64,000 nt of DNA from Mesostigma viride (taxonomy: Eukaryota; Streptophyta; Mesostigmatophyceae; Mesostigmatales; Mesostigmataceae). The position numbers and the translations under genes were made by a program. Positions within the stretch are counted from its first letter, which is position 1; each line of letters starts with the position of its first letter. The stretch is from the NCBI GenBank assembly GCA_009746045.1, contig RPFO01000022.1:2553937-2617936 (forward strand), written 5' to 3'. Of the stretch, positions 24,231 through 34,599 are shown one piece after another. The notes beneath the pieces were generated by a model. It worked only from the letters and a program-made list of their open reading frames with translations, did not search any database and had not been told where the DNA came from.

Positions 24231-24643
24231 CTATTACTACTTCCATGTACCCTGTGTCAGACTCACCGAGCCATCCACCCACCCTTCTTGCTGTGCTGCC
24301 TGTGCATTGACCACAGCTCCATGGAGAGGGCTGGCTTGGAGTTGGATTAGCGGGCAGAAGAGAGAGGCATAGAAGGCGCCGATTCTGTTTTAGGCAAAGG
24401 GATTGTTCTCCGAATGCCTTTATTAACGTATCACCTTACTAGGCAGGCTTTCTACCGTGCCCGGGTCGACATCCCCGTCATCCTGCCTGCGCTCGCGTGC
24501 CATTGGATGATTGCGTGGGCGCTTCCATGGAATGTATGTAGTCCCCACTGGAATCGCGCACATTAGTTCAGTAGGAATGCCGGCAGCTGTATTCATGTTA
24601 TTCTTTTTTAAATCGGTTCTGTGGCTTCCCGTGTGGTCATCCC

Positions 24644-25434
24644 ATGCGCATGTCCGATCGCCGCCGTCTATCACGCGTGCAGCCGTCGCCACCAAAGCGC
24701 GTGGGCAGGAGACCCTCATTTGCGGAGCAGGCGGAAGAACTAGGTGAGCGTCTTGCTGCCTCGGCGCACGACAGCGCGACAGGTGGCACTGCCTTCGCTT
24801 TTCTGATGCTTTGCGTCGCTCCCCCCCCCCTCCAACTCCCCCCCCCTCGGAATTTGCTTTAGCTGAGTCGTGCACGGGACTGCAAAGCTGTGGCAAGCTG
24901 CGCAGCCTGTGCACGTGCTTGTTTATTGCCAATGTGCTTGATCTGTGATGGCCGAGTATCACTCTCTGTTTAAAGTGTTTGGAAGCAGGATTGGCGAGAG
25001 TCTTTCTTCTTGTTACCATTTGTCAGGGATGTAGCTGCAGGGACTTCGCATTTTCCTAGTTGCTGGTTGACAATCATGTGACATTTATTATTATTGTTAT
25101 TACTGTTTTTATTATTTTTGCTGTATTCTTTCTCTTTCTACCTTCTTTAGCATTCTGCACGCCTGTCACTGCGAGATAATGTCTAACGTAGATGCGTCTG
25201 TCTTGTCGAATCATCTTGGGTGCGTAAGCCTTGAGCTCCTGTCTTGGGTACGTAAGCCTTGAGCTCCAGTCTTAGTTGCATGTGCTCATTGTCCCCTGAC
25301 GTGTATTCTGTGTTGTGGCTTGTTGTGCCTGTCTTCCTTTATGCATTTGCCTTCTTATAACAGAGGGGACGGATGCTAAACCGGCCGTGCTGGAAGGAAA
25401 GGTCCTGCCTCATAATGCAGAGCATGCAGAGTAG
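24644..25434 (+). CDS. Putative small two-exon gene
   Basis: Exon 1 runs 24644-24743 (in-frame ATGs at 24644 and 24650) and ends at a good donor, G|GTGAGCG. Exon 2 starts at 25364 after the acceptor CTTCTTATAACAG and reaches a stop at 25432-25434. Joined, the two give a 56-codon frame (100 + 68 nt) with no stop, crossing the junction in phase 1. The product is basic at the N-terminus (SDRRRLSRVQPSPPKR) and acidic at the C-terminus. No family is recognised. Chance splicing-compatible sequence cannot be excluded, and further exons may exist. Confidence 0.3.
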
Positions 25435-26045
25435 TGCGGCCTAGAATGGGATAAATCGCCGAATGCCCAGGAAATGCGGTGCACAGTTTTTGAAGCTGTT
25501 GACCTGTGACATTGGGTTGATGCCCATTGAGCGTGCGGCCATCACAAGTGGGCACCTAGCCCTTGGTGTAAATACTGTACGTGTGTGGCACACAGGTATG
25601 GATTGTCTTGACGTATGCACAAGAAATGTCTTGCCCTAGAAATGAAAGCATCGTGGCATCCCCACGATCCCTGGACAGTCAATGTCAGGGATGCATGTGG
25701 AGATTTACTTTCTTTTGGGGTTGTTTGCGGGTTTTATATTCTGATGGGAGCGCCAGTTATTGAGATGTTGCCGCCTACCTAATAGGTTTGGCTTATGTTC
25801 TTGTGGGAAGTAGAGTAATCCTTGGGTGTTCCTGCAGGGGCACCATGCGGTTAGGTAATTCAGTTTGGTACAGTAAACTAACACGATATAAAGAAGCTTA
25901 TAAATGGCTTTGTCCTATTTGAAATTGGCATGCAAGCATGGCATATCAAGTGAGGACGCACATTGCCAGATCGATCCAACCGTACTTCCTGCAAATTCTT
26001 TCGCTTTTATTATTACTCATCACGTGGCCGGCAACTATTAAAAAA
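25435..26045. other. Gene-less stretch
   Basis: Short open frames only. No repeat, motif or splice pair supports a gene. Confidence 0.4.
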
Positions 26046-27362
26046 TTAAATTACCCCGTGTTTTTTTCCAACGCGATACATCGCGCTGTAGGGTTAGAAC
26101 GCGATGTATCGCGTTGTAATCTGACACGTGGCAAACCTATTAAACATGCGATTTTTGGTCTGAAACTTTCAACATAGGTCAGAGACATCTCATAGAATTC
26201 AAGAAAAATCCTGGTATTTTTGGTATTTTTTTTGTGACAGCTGCAAACAAATATGTACCACTGAAATCAGGCATTTTCAGGGACGAAGGTGAAGACGACG
26301 GCGATGGCGGCAGGTAGATCTCGCAAGTTTTCGCGCGAATTTCAGTGGCTGTTGGGTGGCACGACCATGATGATGCGTTCAAAGGTTGATAATTAGGTTT
26401 CTACGAGTTTGTTGAGGTACTGGGGCAAAGGAAACGTAGTTTTTTCCAGTTTCTCACCCAACTTTCATGCGGAAACCCTGGAAACCGGCATACATATTAT
26501 TACGTCAAGACTCGGGTCTGCTGCGGCACCATGCTTGGTATTTCCATGGTGTTTCGACTTGGTTATTCATTCCGAACGCCCGGACTCTCGGCTAAACCGA
26601 GATTTGTGCAGACTTTTATTGGGTAGCTCCGGGCATGATGGTGCCTGCAAATAGCGTAAGGCGTGACCGTGGCTATTGCTACGGTATGCTGTATTTTCCT
26701 GGAAATGGCCTCTGCCACAGGCTCAATAGTGCTTGCAGGCGTAAGTATATCGTGTTTCTACCTAGTTTCTGCCAGTTTTCCACTTATTTCTACCGACCTC
26801 TGCCCAGCCTCTCTAAGACCGCCATCCTACTCGACGTTGCTTGCATGTCAGCCATAGCAGGTTGCAGTTGTGCAGTATTTAGGTGCTGTATACGTCGTCA
26901 AGCCGTGCATATATCGTGAGGATTGGATGTTGATGGTTTATACTGCGTTGATTGTGCAAGAAGATCAGCTAGGTGCCCATAATCATGGTGTATAATCATG
27001 TGTTGTTAGCATCTTGCCACCGTTTGCTAGCATGCATTCCAGCGTCATCTTTGCCAGCATGTACGCTCATGGATCACTCAACCTATCCAAGCCTTGCATT
27101 ACACGTGCCTCTTTCTTTCAGTATTGCACGCGTTATGGAATGAAAACCCAGCACCTCCGTTCCCACGAGGCATGTGCTCAACACGTTGTGAGAGTGGATG
27201 ATGCTTTGGATATGGCTGCCTGATTCAGTCATATTAGGTCATCCAGTCATGATGTTTGATGCATGTTTGATGCTGTATAACTTATACAACACCTATTTTC
27301 AACGTTTTGACCCTCCAAGCTCACTATGGCCCCGTTTATGGCCTTAGCAAGGCCCTCCTTCA

Positions 27363-28076
27363 GGCCGCTTCAAGCTGCTCGGCAGTTGGCTTCCCGACTG
27401 CGAGGACGACATGACGACACGGATCGGCATGGCGTGGGCGCACCTCCATGACCACCGCCGCTGGTGGAGCAACCCCGCCCTACCCCGGATCGTCAAGCGT
27501 GACCTCTTCAAGGTCGTCATTCTGACGATCCTGACCTACGGCGCCGAGACGTGGACACTGATGCAGGAGCTGGAGCAACGACTCGACGGCGCCGTCACCA
27601 AGATGCTGCGCAAGGCCCTTAACATCCCCTTTGGTTTGCACATTAGTAATGAGGATTTGTACGCTGATTTGCCCTATGTTTCCCACATTATTAGGCACAG
27701 GCGCCTGGGCCTAGCCGGGCACCTGGCCCGCACAGATCAGGTAGATACATCAGATAGACTAGCTGGCACCAAGCCCGCCCAGCCTGGGCGATATGTCCTC
27801 ACCTGGCGTGCCCCCGGCCGCGCGCGGCAGGGCCGCCACCCGTGGACTTTTCGTGATAGACTCGGCATGGACATGTGCTACACTAGACGTGACGGGCTCA
27901 CCCCCGGGCAGCCTCCTGGTTTGTCTGTAATATGGAGGCAGATGGTGCGCAAGGATAGATGGCAAGTAGTGATGAAGGAGACCACCCCCAAGCCTGTGGG
28001 GGCTCCGCGTGTGACTAAGTATGGCATTCATAGCGATTCGGGCCGCGGTGCCCACACCCCTGTAACTAGGACCTAG
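27363..28076 (+). pseudogene. LINE reverse transcriptase, C-terminal fragment
   Basis: The frame opens with GRFKLLGSWLPDCEDDMTTR, matching the FKYLGS-type strand that follows the RT fingers/palm in non-LTR elements. It continues with WWSNPALPRIVKRDLFKVVI and YGAETWTL, then RRLGLAGHLAR and a basic C-terminus, stopping at 28074-28076. The YGAETW motif and the H..R..W tail are characteristic of the end of LINE ORF2. The RT catalytic motifs (A-C, FADD-type) and any endonuclease are missing, so this is a 5'-truncated copy. The remaining frame is open, so it may be relatively young. Confidence 0.75.
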
Positions 28077-28285
28077 ATAGCTTATACCATCCATTCCATC
28101 CCATGTTCCCCTCCCACTGAGGACTTATGCTCACGTGACGCAGTCACGTGTCTATTAATTAATTAATTAATGGGGCTCGTGCTCCATTTATGGGGCTGGT
28201 GCTCCATCCCATGTTCCCCTCCCACTGAGGACTTATGCTCACGTGACGCAGTCACGTGTCTATTAATTAATTAATTAATGGGGCT
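28077..28285 (+). repeat. LINE 3' end, duplicated in tandem
   Basis: The 3' UTR ends in CACTGAGGACTTATGCTCACG, the hairpin CACGTGACGCAGTCACGTG and TTAA repeats (to about 28180). The last roughly 75 bases of the UTR plus hairpin and TTAA tail are then repeated (28205-28280). The same end makes up the 35-bp insertion at 827-861. Confidence 0.75.
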
Positions 28286-28730
28286 CGTGTCGTTGCGTCA
28301 TGTTGTGAAGGGCTCTCATTTTTCCCACTGCGTTGTACTGCGTTGTAATTGTGATGCTAATGAAAAATAGCTCCAGTGGCCCAATGGGCCTGAGTTTTGT
28401 TTCACAGAGCCTGCATATGTTGCCCATAGCTCGTGCAAGAAGCCAGATTTTTTTCATGAACCATTTGTGAATAAGCACATGACTTGTGACCTAGGGTCAA
28501 GAAATCGCGGTCATGGTCAGACCCCCCTGTATTCAAACCAGTGCATCTCTCTAATGAATTAGCATTTTGTAAGTCTGAGTAGCTCAAAAAATCCTTTGAT
28601 GTATGGGCTTTCAGGAAAGTATACCCATGACTATGAAAAAAAAATCCCCTAGATGTTATGACGAGTTCTATAAATAGCTTACAACGCAGTATATCGCGTT
28701 CTAAAAAAAACACGGGTTAAATTATAACAT
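28286..28730. other. Interior right part of the TIR element
   Basis: AT-rich sequence between the LINE tail and the right terminal repeat. No gene is supported. Confidence 0.4.
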
Positions 28731-28845
28731 GCCTCCGTGGGGAGATCATGTAGCACATATTCCTTGATGGATGCATGGCCGGCAACTATGTGGGCAACTA
28801 CATTGATGTTGTAGATATATTAGACCGGTAGGCCTGTTTGCATCC

Positions 28846-29093
28846 ATCCATCCATCCATCCATCCATCCGTCCGTCCGTCCGTCCGTCCGTCCGTCCGTC
28901 CGTCCGTCCGTCCGTCCGTCCGTCCGTCCGTCCGTCCGTCCGTCCGTCCGTCCGTCCGTCCGTCCATCCGTCCGTCCGTCCGTCCGTCCGTCCGTCCGTC
29001 CGTCCGTCCGTCCGTCCGTCCGTCCGTCCGTCCGTCCGTCCGTCCGTCCGTCCGTCCGTCCGTCCATCCATCCATCCATCCATCCATCCATCA
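28846..29093. repeat. (TCCG)n tetranucleotide array with (TCCA)n borders
   Basis: About 50 TCCG units are flanked on both sides by five to seven TCCA units, with one TCCA in the middle (near 28965). The symmetrical borders suggest that TCCG spread from the centre of an original TCCA tract, as would follow a single A-to-G change and later expansion. Confidence 0.95.
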
Positions 29094-29525
29094 GGAATAG
29101 CAATAGCCCTAGCTTGTAACCATTGGCGTCACTGCCGCTATGGCAGCCATGCCTAGAATGTTTGCCTAGCTGTGCCAACACACCTAGTCACGTGCCGCCA
29201 ACGCACGGTACACAACCAGCCATAGCCTTAGCCTAGTCCTAGTACAGCCATGCTACGCCCTGGCTATGTTCAGATTACTTGCCCACGCTCCTGGCTATGA
29301 TATGCTCACATGGGTCTTATTGCACCCACAGACTGCCGGATCGTTAGCGTGTCCGTTTAGCTAGCGCGCCCGAATGCAGCTGTGGCATGCCTCTGGCATG
29401 AAGGAGACTGGGGGTCTCTGCCCTTTCTCCCGGTAGTGCACACACAGGGATTAAAAGCACTTCGGTGCTCCGTGACTCCCCAACGGGAGCACGAGTTTAA
29501 TTAATTAATTAATTAATTAATCCAT
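29094..29525 (+). mobile_element. Retroposon 3' UTR fragment plus third-type 3' tail
   Basis: Bases 29094-29275 match the 3' UTR after ORF1 at 16484-16660. From 29330 the sequence changes to a different tail: AAGGAGACTGGGGGTCTCTG, GGGATTAAAAGCACTTCGG, then the hairpin GTGCTCC...GGGAGCAC around CTCCCCAACGGGAG and TTAA repeats (29501-29521). A second, shorter copy of the hairpin and TTAA tail follows at 29534-29588. Confidence 0.6.
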
Positions 29526-29631
29526 CCATCGGGGTTAACGCTCCGTGACTCCCCAACGGGAGCACGAGTCTAATTAATTAATTAATTATGTGGGCCCCTC
29601 GCTAGCCTTACTTAATTAATTAGTTAAGAAC

Positions 29632-29880
29632 ATACCTCCGTGGGGAGGGTATGTAACACAGATCCCTGAGAAGGGGCATATGGTTTTTAATACATTCTAG
29701 GCGACAACCTGCAGTGACTCCAGCCGCCCCAGCTTAGGGCCGGAATACAGCAGTAGTAGTGTAGAATAGTTAGACCGTGGCCATGTACATGCACGCCTAC
29801 TACAGGCACTATACCAGCTGATTCATGAGTATTAATTAGTCATGTACATGTGTGCCCATGACGCACCACACACCAGATGA
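29632..29880. repeat. Retroposon fragments in both orientations
   Basis: Bases 29632-29700 are a reverse-oriented tail (CCTCCGTGGGGAGG, GAGAAGGGGCATATGG). Bases 29708-29880 are plus-oriented ORF1 end plus UTR (CAGCTTAGGGCCGGAATACAGC). They are remnants of two elements nested at the tail. Confidence 0.55.
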
Positions 29881-30385
29881 TTGAATTGAATTGAATTGTA
29901 ACATAACTCCGTTGGGAGTATATGTAGCACATAGCCCCTGAGAGGGGGGCATATGGCCTATCATACATCCTAAGCTACTTCCTGCAAGGGTGGGGATGTA
30001 AAGGACCCTTGCTCTAGGTGCACCAGGGCACTTGCATCCCCATGATCTTCAAGCTATGCCCAGCGAAGGGGGAGCCTGTCATGGGGGGGAAGATCAGCAT
30101 AGCTATACAAAAAGCTAGGGCATGGCGTCTCAGCAGAGAGTTACTCCCTGCATGGGCACTGCATAATTAAATAAAGCTAGGCATCATCTGGAGGGTGGCT
30201 CATCATAGGCACACATGTACATGACTAAAAAGGCTAGGCCTAAGCTGGTATAGTGCCTGTAGTAGGCGGGCATGTACAAGGCCACCGTCTAACTATTCTA
30301 CACTACTGCTGCTGTATTCCCCTAAGCTGGGGCTGGAGGTGCTGGGGCCGCGGTGGTCGAGGGGGTCGCTTGCCAGGGCTTGTGG

Positions 30386-32220
30386 TGTTAATCCACTCAC
30401 GGTCCTAAATTTAGGACTTTGTCCTAAATTGTCCTAGAGGTCACTATAACCGAGGTACCGGGGGGGGGGGTTCACTATATGGACCGTACCCCATGTGGAC
30501 CGTACCCGGCATGATGTACCCGACCCGTGGTACCGGCACATGGTACCCGGATTCCGTACCCGGGTACCGGATATAATGGCGGGAAAGTAGGTACCTCGAC
30601 CAAAAATATAAACGATTTTGGAGCGAAAAAGTGGGTGCGGGAATGATCTGAGGTGGATATGGCGACCTGACAATCGTGGCCGGCGTTTTCACGTGCGTTT
30701 ATCATTTCGGGCGCCCAGTAGCAAAAACGAAAGGTCGTTAGTTATGCTTAAAGGCTGTGAAATTTTCTGCGCAAGTTTTTATGTGTAGCGCTGTAGCACA
30801 GCGGCACAACACAAATGGGTCGCAGATCGCCTGCTCGCGGAGGGTCGATTTTGGCACAAACATGTTAGTGTATTAGCAATGGTGGTGCGAATCAAGCCAG
30901 GAAATTTTTGTGGACGATTTTGATTATAGTCTGGAGTTTATAAACGGAGTATTTGACATGGGAGCGCCTGGGCCGTGATATTCTCGCCCAATTTCCATTG
31001 TCGACCATGTTTTAGGGACGTTCAGGCTGGGCAGCGAGCGCACCTTATAGGTCTTCACTTTCGGTATTTCTTGGACCTAGAACGCAGCACAAGCGTGGTT
31101 TATATCATTTTCGAACCGGTTGGCCAGCTTTGGTGCGCTCAGCTCTCGGAAAGCTGACCTCGCTGCGGATTTCAGCGACTTTTTTGCAACCATCTGGAAT
31201 GAGGCGACGTAAGTAGCAGGTACGTGCCGGGGTGCCCTAGATCATGAGTGTAACTGGCAACGCTGTCGTGGTGTTTTGAGTCAGTAAGCTATGCCTAAAA
31301 AGAGGGGACGCTCTCTGTGCACATAACTGTCACACATAGTTGGTTTACGTCATACAATTTTTTACGTCTCTATCTTCGTCGTCCGCTGCAGCTAAAACAC
31401 ACATGCGTAAGAGCAGTTTTACTCATGTGTTAGTTATAAACCATGGTCCTATGGCCTGCAGTCGTTCAGGGTGTTCTCAGACAGTATATACAGTATGGTT
31501 TACGTGTTACATAACAACGTTGTGCTAACATGCAACGCTTTGTGAGCGAATTCAGGGTGCATGTTGTCACCCTGAATTCGCTCACAAAGCGTTGCATGTT
31601 AGCACAACGTTGTTCTGTCACTTGATTTGGCTGCATTCATGTGTTAGTTGCAATGCAAATGCAATGTTTTTTCATCGCTGGGTGGTGGCCAGCATGTCCG
31701 TGATGTCAAAGAAGGTTTGGCATATGCTTAGAGAAAGTTTACCGCAAGGGGTGGGCCATGTTCAAGCCGGGCAACCTCAGCAACCATGCAAGGTCGTATA
31801 TTGCATTACCTGCACCATCTGTGACACCGTTAAGCACGCGTATATATAGAGGCAGCCACAGCAGGGTATGGCCTTGTTATACGCTGCCCGGCCCGCCATC
31901 CCAAGGCCTCGTAGGGTCCCCTAGCGCTTGTAAGATGCTCAAGGGACCGTGTGGATAGCATGGTCATGTGTTGACACTAATTGGTCCTATTGGTCCTACT
32001 AAATTCTCATTTTGACCAAATTCGCGGTTTGAGGCCTGCCATGGGCCAGGGTCCATTCAGGCACTAAATGTAATTATTTGAACCCAGGTTTTTGATAGAA
32101 ACTAAAAAAGTGTGTTATCTGTCATGGGCACGAATGCCAGGGTCAAATTTTAATGTTTGCATGTATATATTTTAATTCCAAGTGGTCCTAAATTTAGGAC
32201 TTTTTCTGGGAAAACTAACA
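30386..32220 (+). mobile_element. Non-autonomous DNA transposon, copy B
   Basis: The element is 1835 bp, begins TGTTAATCC and ends AAAACTAACA, flanked by GTGG at 30382-30385 and 32221-32224. It is nearly identical to copy A along its length. The extra length comes mainly from a local inverted duplication at 31514-31567. GTCCTAAATTTAGGAC palindromes lie near both ends. It is inserted in the last codons of the ORF1 of the reverse retroposon. Confidence 0.8.
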
Positions 32221-32224
32221 GTGG

Positions 32225-33550
32225 CCGACGTAGATGGTCGCCCCCTTCCAGTACACCGGCTGGCCCGCCTTGGTCTGCCGGAGCTGGAGGTAGGTCGGCC
32301 ATAGCTCCCGTCGCCGTTGTTGCTGTGCCAGGGTCAAGTCGTCGTCCACGGTGAAGTGAGTCTTCTCGAGCCGCTTGCGGCGTCTGAGAAACGAAATCTT
32401 GTCCGCTGGGCTATCAAAGATGAGAAGAAGCGGAGGCGCCCCTGCCTTACCCCGCGCGCGGGGGAGGCGGTGGGCAGTCAGCTTGATCTCACCAAGAAGG
32501 CCCATGCGTGCAAGGATTTTGCTCTCAAACGCACGTGCAAGCTTCTCGGAATTCTCACCTTCTTCCATGTCGAAGTTCTTGAGTATGGCGTTGAGGCTGC
32601 GCTTGGCGAGCTCGGCCTCCTCGCGGAGGTCAAGCGTCTGCCGCTGGAGCTGGGCTGCGACGGCGGAGGTGGTGGAGGTGGTATGTTGCTTAACTGCATG
32701 TCCGCCCAGGTCGTGATGGGAGGAGCATCGCCGGCCAGGCCAGCCGGGGCTGGCTTGGCGGCAATGTCCTTCACTGCCTGGGCGGTGAGGCCTGCTGTGT
32801 TCTGCAAGACCTCGATAGCGATTGCATTATCCTTGAGGCGCTGGTCGATGTCGCGGAGCTGGGCGGTGATGGAGTCGGTGGAGGCGGAGGGGGGGGGCCG
32901 GGGGTGGAGGCGAGGAGGGTGGCGGTGGCGGTGGGGATGGTGGGAAGCTCAGCAGCCAGCGTGCCGCCAATTGCCGCCACATCTGCGGCAAGAGGGGTCA
33001 CGTGCTGCTCGAAAGCTTCCTTGAGGAGGGTGCGGATGGTGGCTTCGGTGGGGAAGGTGGGGGGGGGCGGTGGGGAAGCCCAGATCGCGGCTTCGGAGCG
33101 TCCAACAAGGGAGCAGAGGGCGAAGCGTTGGAGCTTGGGGCGACTCATGCGGTGAATGATTGGGAGAGCCTCGGCGGGGTCGACAAGCTGGCCATCACCA
33201 GGCCAGCGGCCACGGTTGTGGGACGTGAGGTACACGCACAGGGCTAGAAGCGAGGCGTGATTGCCGTAAAACAAGTCTTCCATGAACCAACCGGCGCTGC
33301 GTTGCCAGAAGCCGGGGCGGTTGATGTCAAAGGAGGTCTCTTCCCAGGGCGGCTCAGCAGAGCGACTGCGCTTAGGTTCAGGCGATGCTGATGGCGAGGC
33401 GAGCCCGGGAGGCTGGGCGAGCACCAGTGCACTACTAGTGTCACCGTTGCCATCTGGGCCGGTGGGCGAAGCTGCAGCCGAAGCTGCAGGCGTATTTTCA
33501 TTGCCGAGCGCAGCCGCCAGGCTGCGTTGCGTCGAGAGGCGTTTGCTCAT
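32225..33550 (-). pseudogene. LINE ORF1-type protein, second family, frameshifted
   Basis: The start at 33550 gives MSKRLSTQRSLAAAL, then a serine/proline-rich linker, a conserved block with PGFWQRSAGWFMEDLFYG and HASLLALCVYLTSHNRGRWP, and a polyproline stretch (PPPPPPPTPSPP). The frame shifts near 32770-32810 into AVKDIAAKPAPAGLAGDAPP and again near 32560 into MEEGENSEKLARAFESKILA and the RRM-like C-terminus (DKISFLRRRKRLEKT, TVDDDLTLAQQQRRRELWP, PVYWKGATIYVGH). Element B interrupts it just before the end. With two frame changes it is not functional, but it is the most complete copy of this second ORF1 family in the window. Confidence 0.65.
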
Positions 33551-33876
33551 CGTATATTGCGTAATAGCTTTGGAAAATTATATCAGCATGTGCGTCGTAG
33601 AAAGACGCATCGATTGTGATATTCACGGCCAAATTCGGTGCTCAAACGTGAAAGTTATGAGCTCCGACGTCCGGCCATGGCTATCTCGTGGCTCGGAACA
33701 CTTTCCTTTCACCAAATGGCAGGAACTGACCAGATGATGCCTAGCTTAATTATTAAGTTATGCTGCGACTACGCAGAGAGCCACTCTCTGCTGAGAAGCC
33801 ATGCCTTAGCTTTTGTCTAGCCATGTTGATCTTCCCTCCCCATGACAGGCTCCCCCTTCACTGGGCATAGCTTGAT

Positions 33877-34156
33877 CCCCCTACACACAGATCTCGAATG
33901 ATTTATCTATAGTACCAAATCCGAAAGGCTTGCATCACTCCCCGGAAAGGAGAACTTTTGCGGATGACTGTAGGTGTCAGTTGGCGATGCCCTAGCTAGG
34001 ATCCGGAGACGTCCGTCCTATAGTCAGCAAAATTGGTGCGAGAGGTCCCCAGTTCGATTCCGGCCTGGATTCATTTGCAGATCGCGTTTTTCCGCGTTTT
34101 CCGCGGACCGGCACTGAACGCAAATGGTTTTCACCTTTGCGGCGTGCCAAATCAGA
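33877..34156 (+). mobile_element. 280-bp insertion with tRNA-like internal segment (SINE candidate)
   Basis: It is flanked by ATAGCTTGAT at 33867-33876 and 34157-34166. Inside, GGTGCGAGAGGTCCCCAGTT followed by CGATTCCGG resembles the anticodon-side and T-arm of a tRNA-Pro, including a near-consensus pol III B box (AGTTCGATTCC). The T-stem has two mismatches and no matching 5' half is visible, so it is not a functional tRNA gene. No A-tail or terminal inverted repeat is visible. Confidence 0.4.
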
Positions 34157-34313
34157 ATAGCTTGATAGATCATGGGGGTGCAGGTGCCCTTGTGCACCCC
34201 GAGCAAGTGTCGTTTACATTCCCACCCTTGCAGGGAGTAGCTTAGAATGTATTAAAAGCCATAAGCCCCTTCTCTGGGATATGTGCTACATTTACTCGGA
34301 CCAACGGAGTTAT

Positions 34314-34464
34314 TGTGCACCCAGAGCAGGTGACAGTTGTACATACATCCTCCACCTGCAGGTTGTAGCCCTGATTGTATTACAACCCATGCATAGATGC
34401 CCCTTTCTCAGGGCTATGTGTTACATATGCTCCCAACGGAGCTATGATTTTAATTAATTAATTA
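34314..34464 (+). mobile_element. 151-bp 5'-truncated retroposon tail
   Basis: A variant of the standard tail (GCACCCAGAGCAGGTG, CTGCAGGTTGTAGCC, CTCCCAACGGAGCTATG, TTAA repeats) inserted into the tail of another copy. Target duplication ACGGAGTTAT at 34304-34313 and 34465-34474. Confidence 0.65.
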
Positions 34465-34599
34465 ACGGAGTTATGTTTCTAATTAATTAATTAATTAACC
34501 TGCAGGTGGTGACTGTAAACTGCCACCTACTCGGGGTGCACAGCTGAGGTGCACCTGCACCACCATGTATTCCAGCATCTATGCAATTAAGTTGCGGAC

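Larger units (their letters stand above)
26046..28725. mobile_element. 2.7 kb terminal-inverted-repeat element enclosing a LINE fragment
   Basis: The left end reads TTAAATTACCCCGTG, a T-run, then AACGCGATACATCGCG. The right end in reverse complement reads TAATTTAACCCGTG, a T-run, then GAACGCGATATACTGCG. The imperfect inverted repeat is about 45 bp. The left end also contains its own stem, CGCGATACATCGCG against CGCGATGTATCGCG (26071-26114). The interior holds 1.2 kb of unrecognised sequence and the LINE 3' part at 27363-28280. Exact borders and target duplication are uncertain (TA is possible). GGCCGGCAACTAT occurs just outside on both sides (26024 and 28779). Confidence 0.45.
29885..33560 (-). 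mobile_element. ORF1-only retroposon (reverse) interrupted by DNA element B
   Basis: Reading on the minus strand: ORF1 from 33550, broken at 32221 by element B, resuming at 30385 with the last codons of ORF1. The 3' UTR and standard tail follow (30060-29893), ending in ATTCAATTCAA repeats instead of TTAA. No reverse transcriptase is present. The host gap is explained fully by element B plus its 4-bp duplication. Confidence 0.7.
33730..34500 (+). mobile_element. Retroposon 3' UTR and tail carrying two nested insertions
   Basis: The UTR (GAGAAGCCATGCCTTAGC, 33790-33876) is interrupted by a 280-bp insertion, resumes at 34157 with the standard tail, and is interrupted again at 34313 by a 151-bp tail copy. 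It ends at 34474-34498 with TTATGTTTCTAATTAATT. Both insertions are flanked by 10-bp duplications. Confidence 0.65.

Noticed and set aside
26022-28792. GGCCGGCAACTAT on both sides of the 2.7 kb TIR element as a target duplication
   Set aside because: The right copy lies about 50 bp outside the terminal repeat, beyond a retroposon tail fragment, so it is not adjacent as a target duplication should be.
28746-29181. DGRTDGRT frames in the tetranucleotide array
   Set aside because: Simple-repeat translation; all frames are open.
34000-34080. A functional tRNA-Pro gene
   Set aside because: Only the 3' half is tRNA-like. The T-stem has two mismatches, and no acceptor or D-arm partner is visible upstream or, in a permuted layout, downstream.
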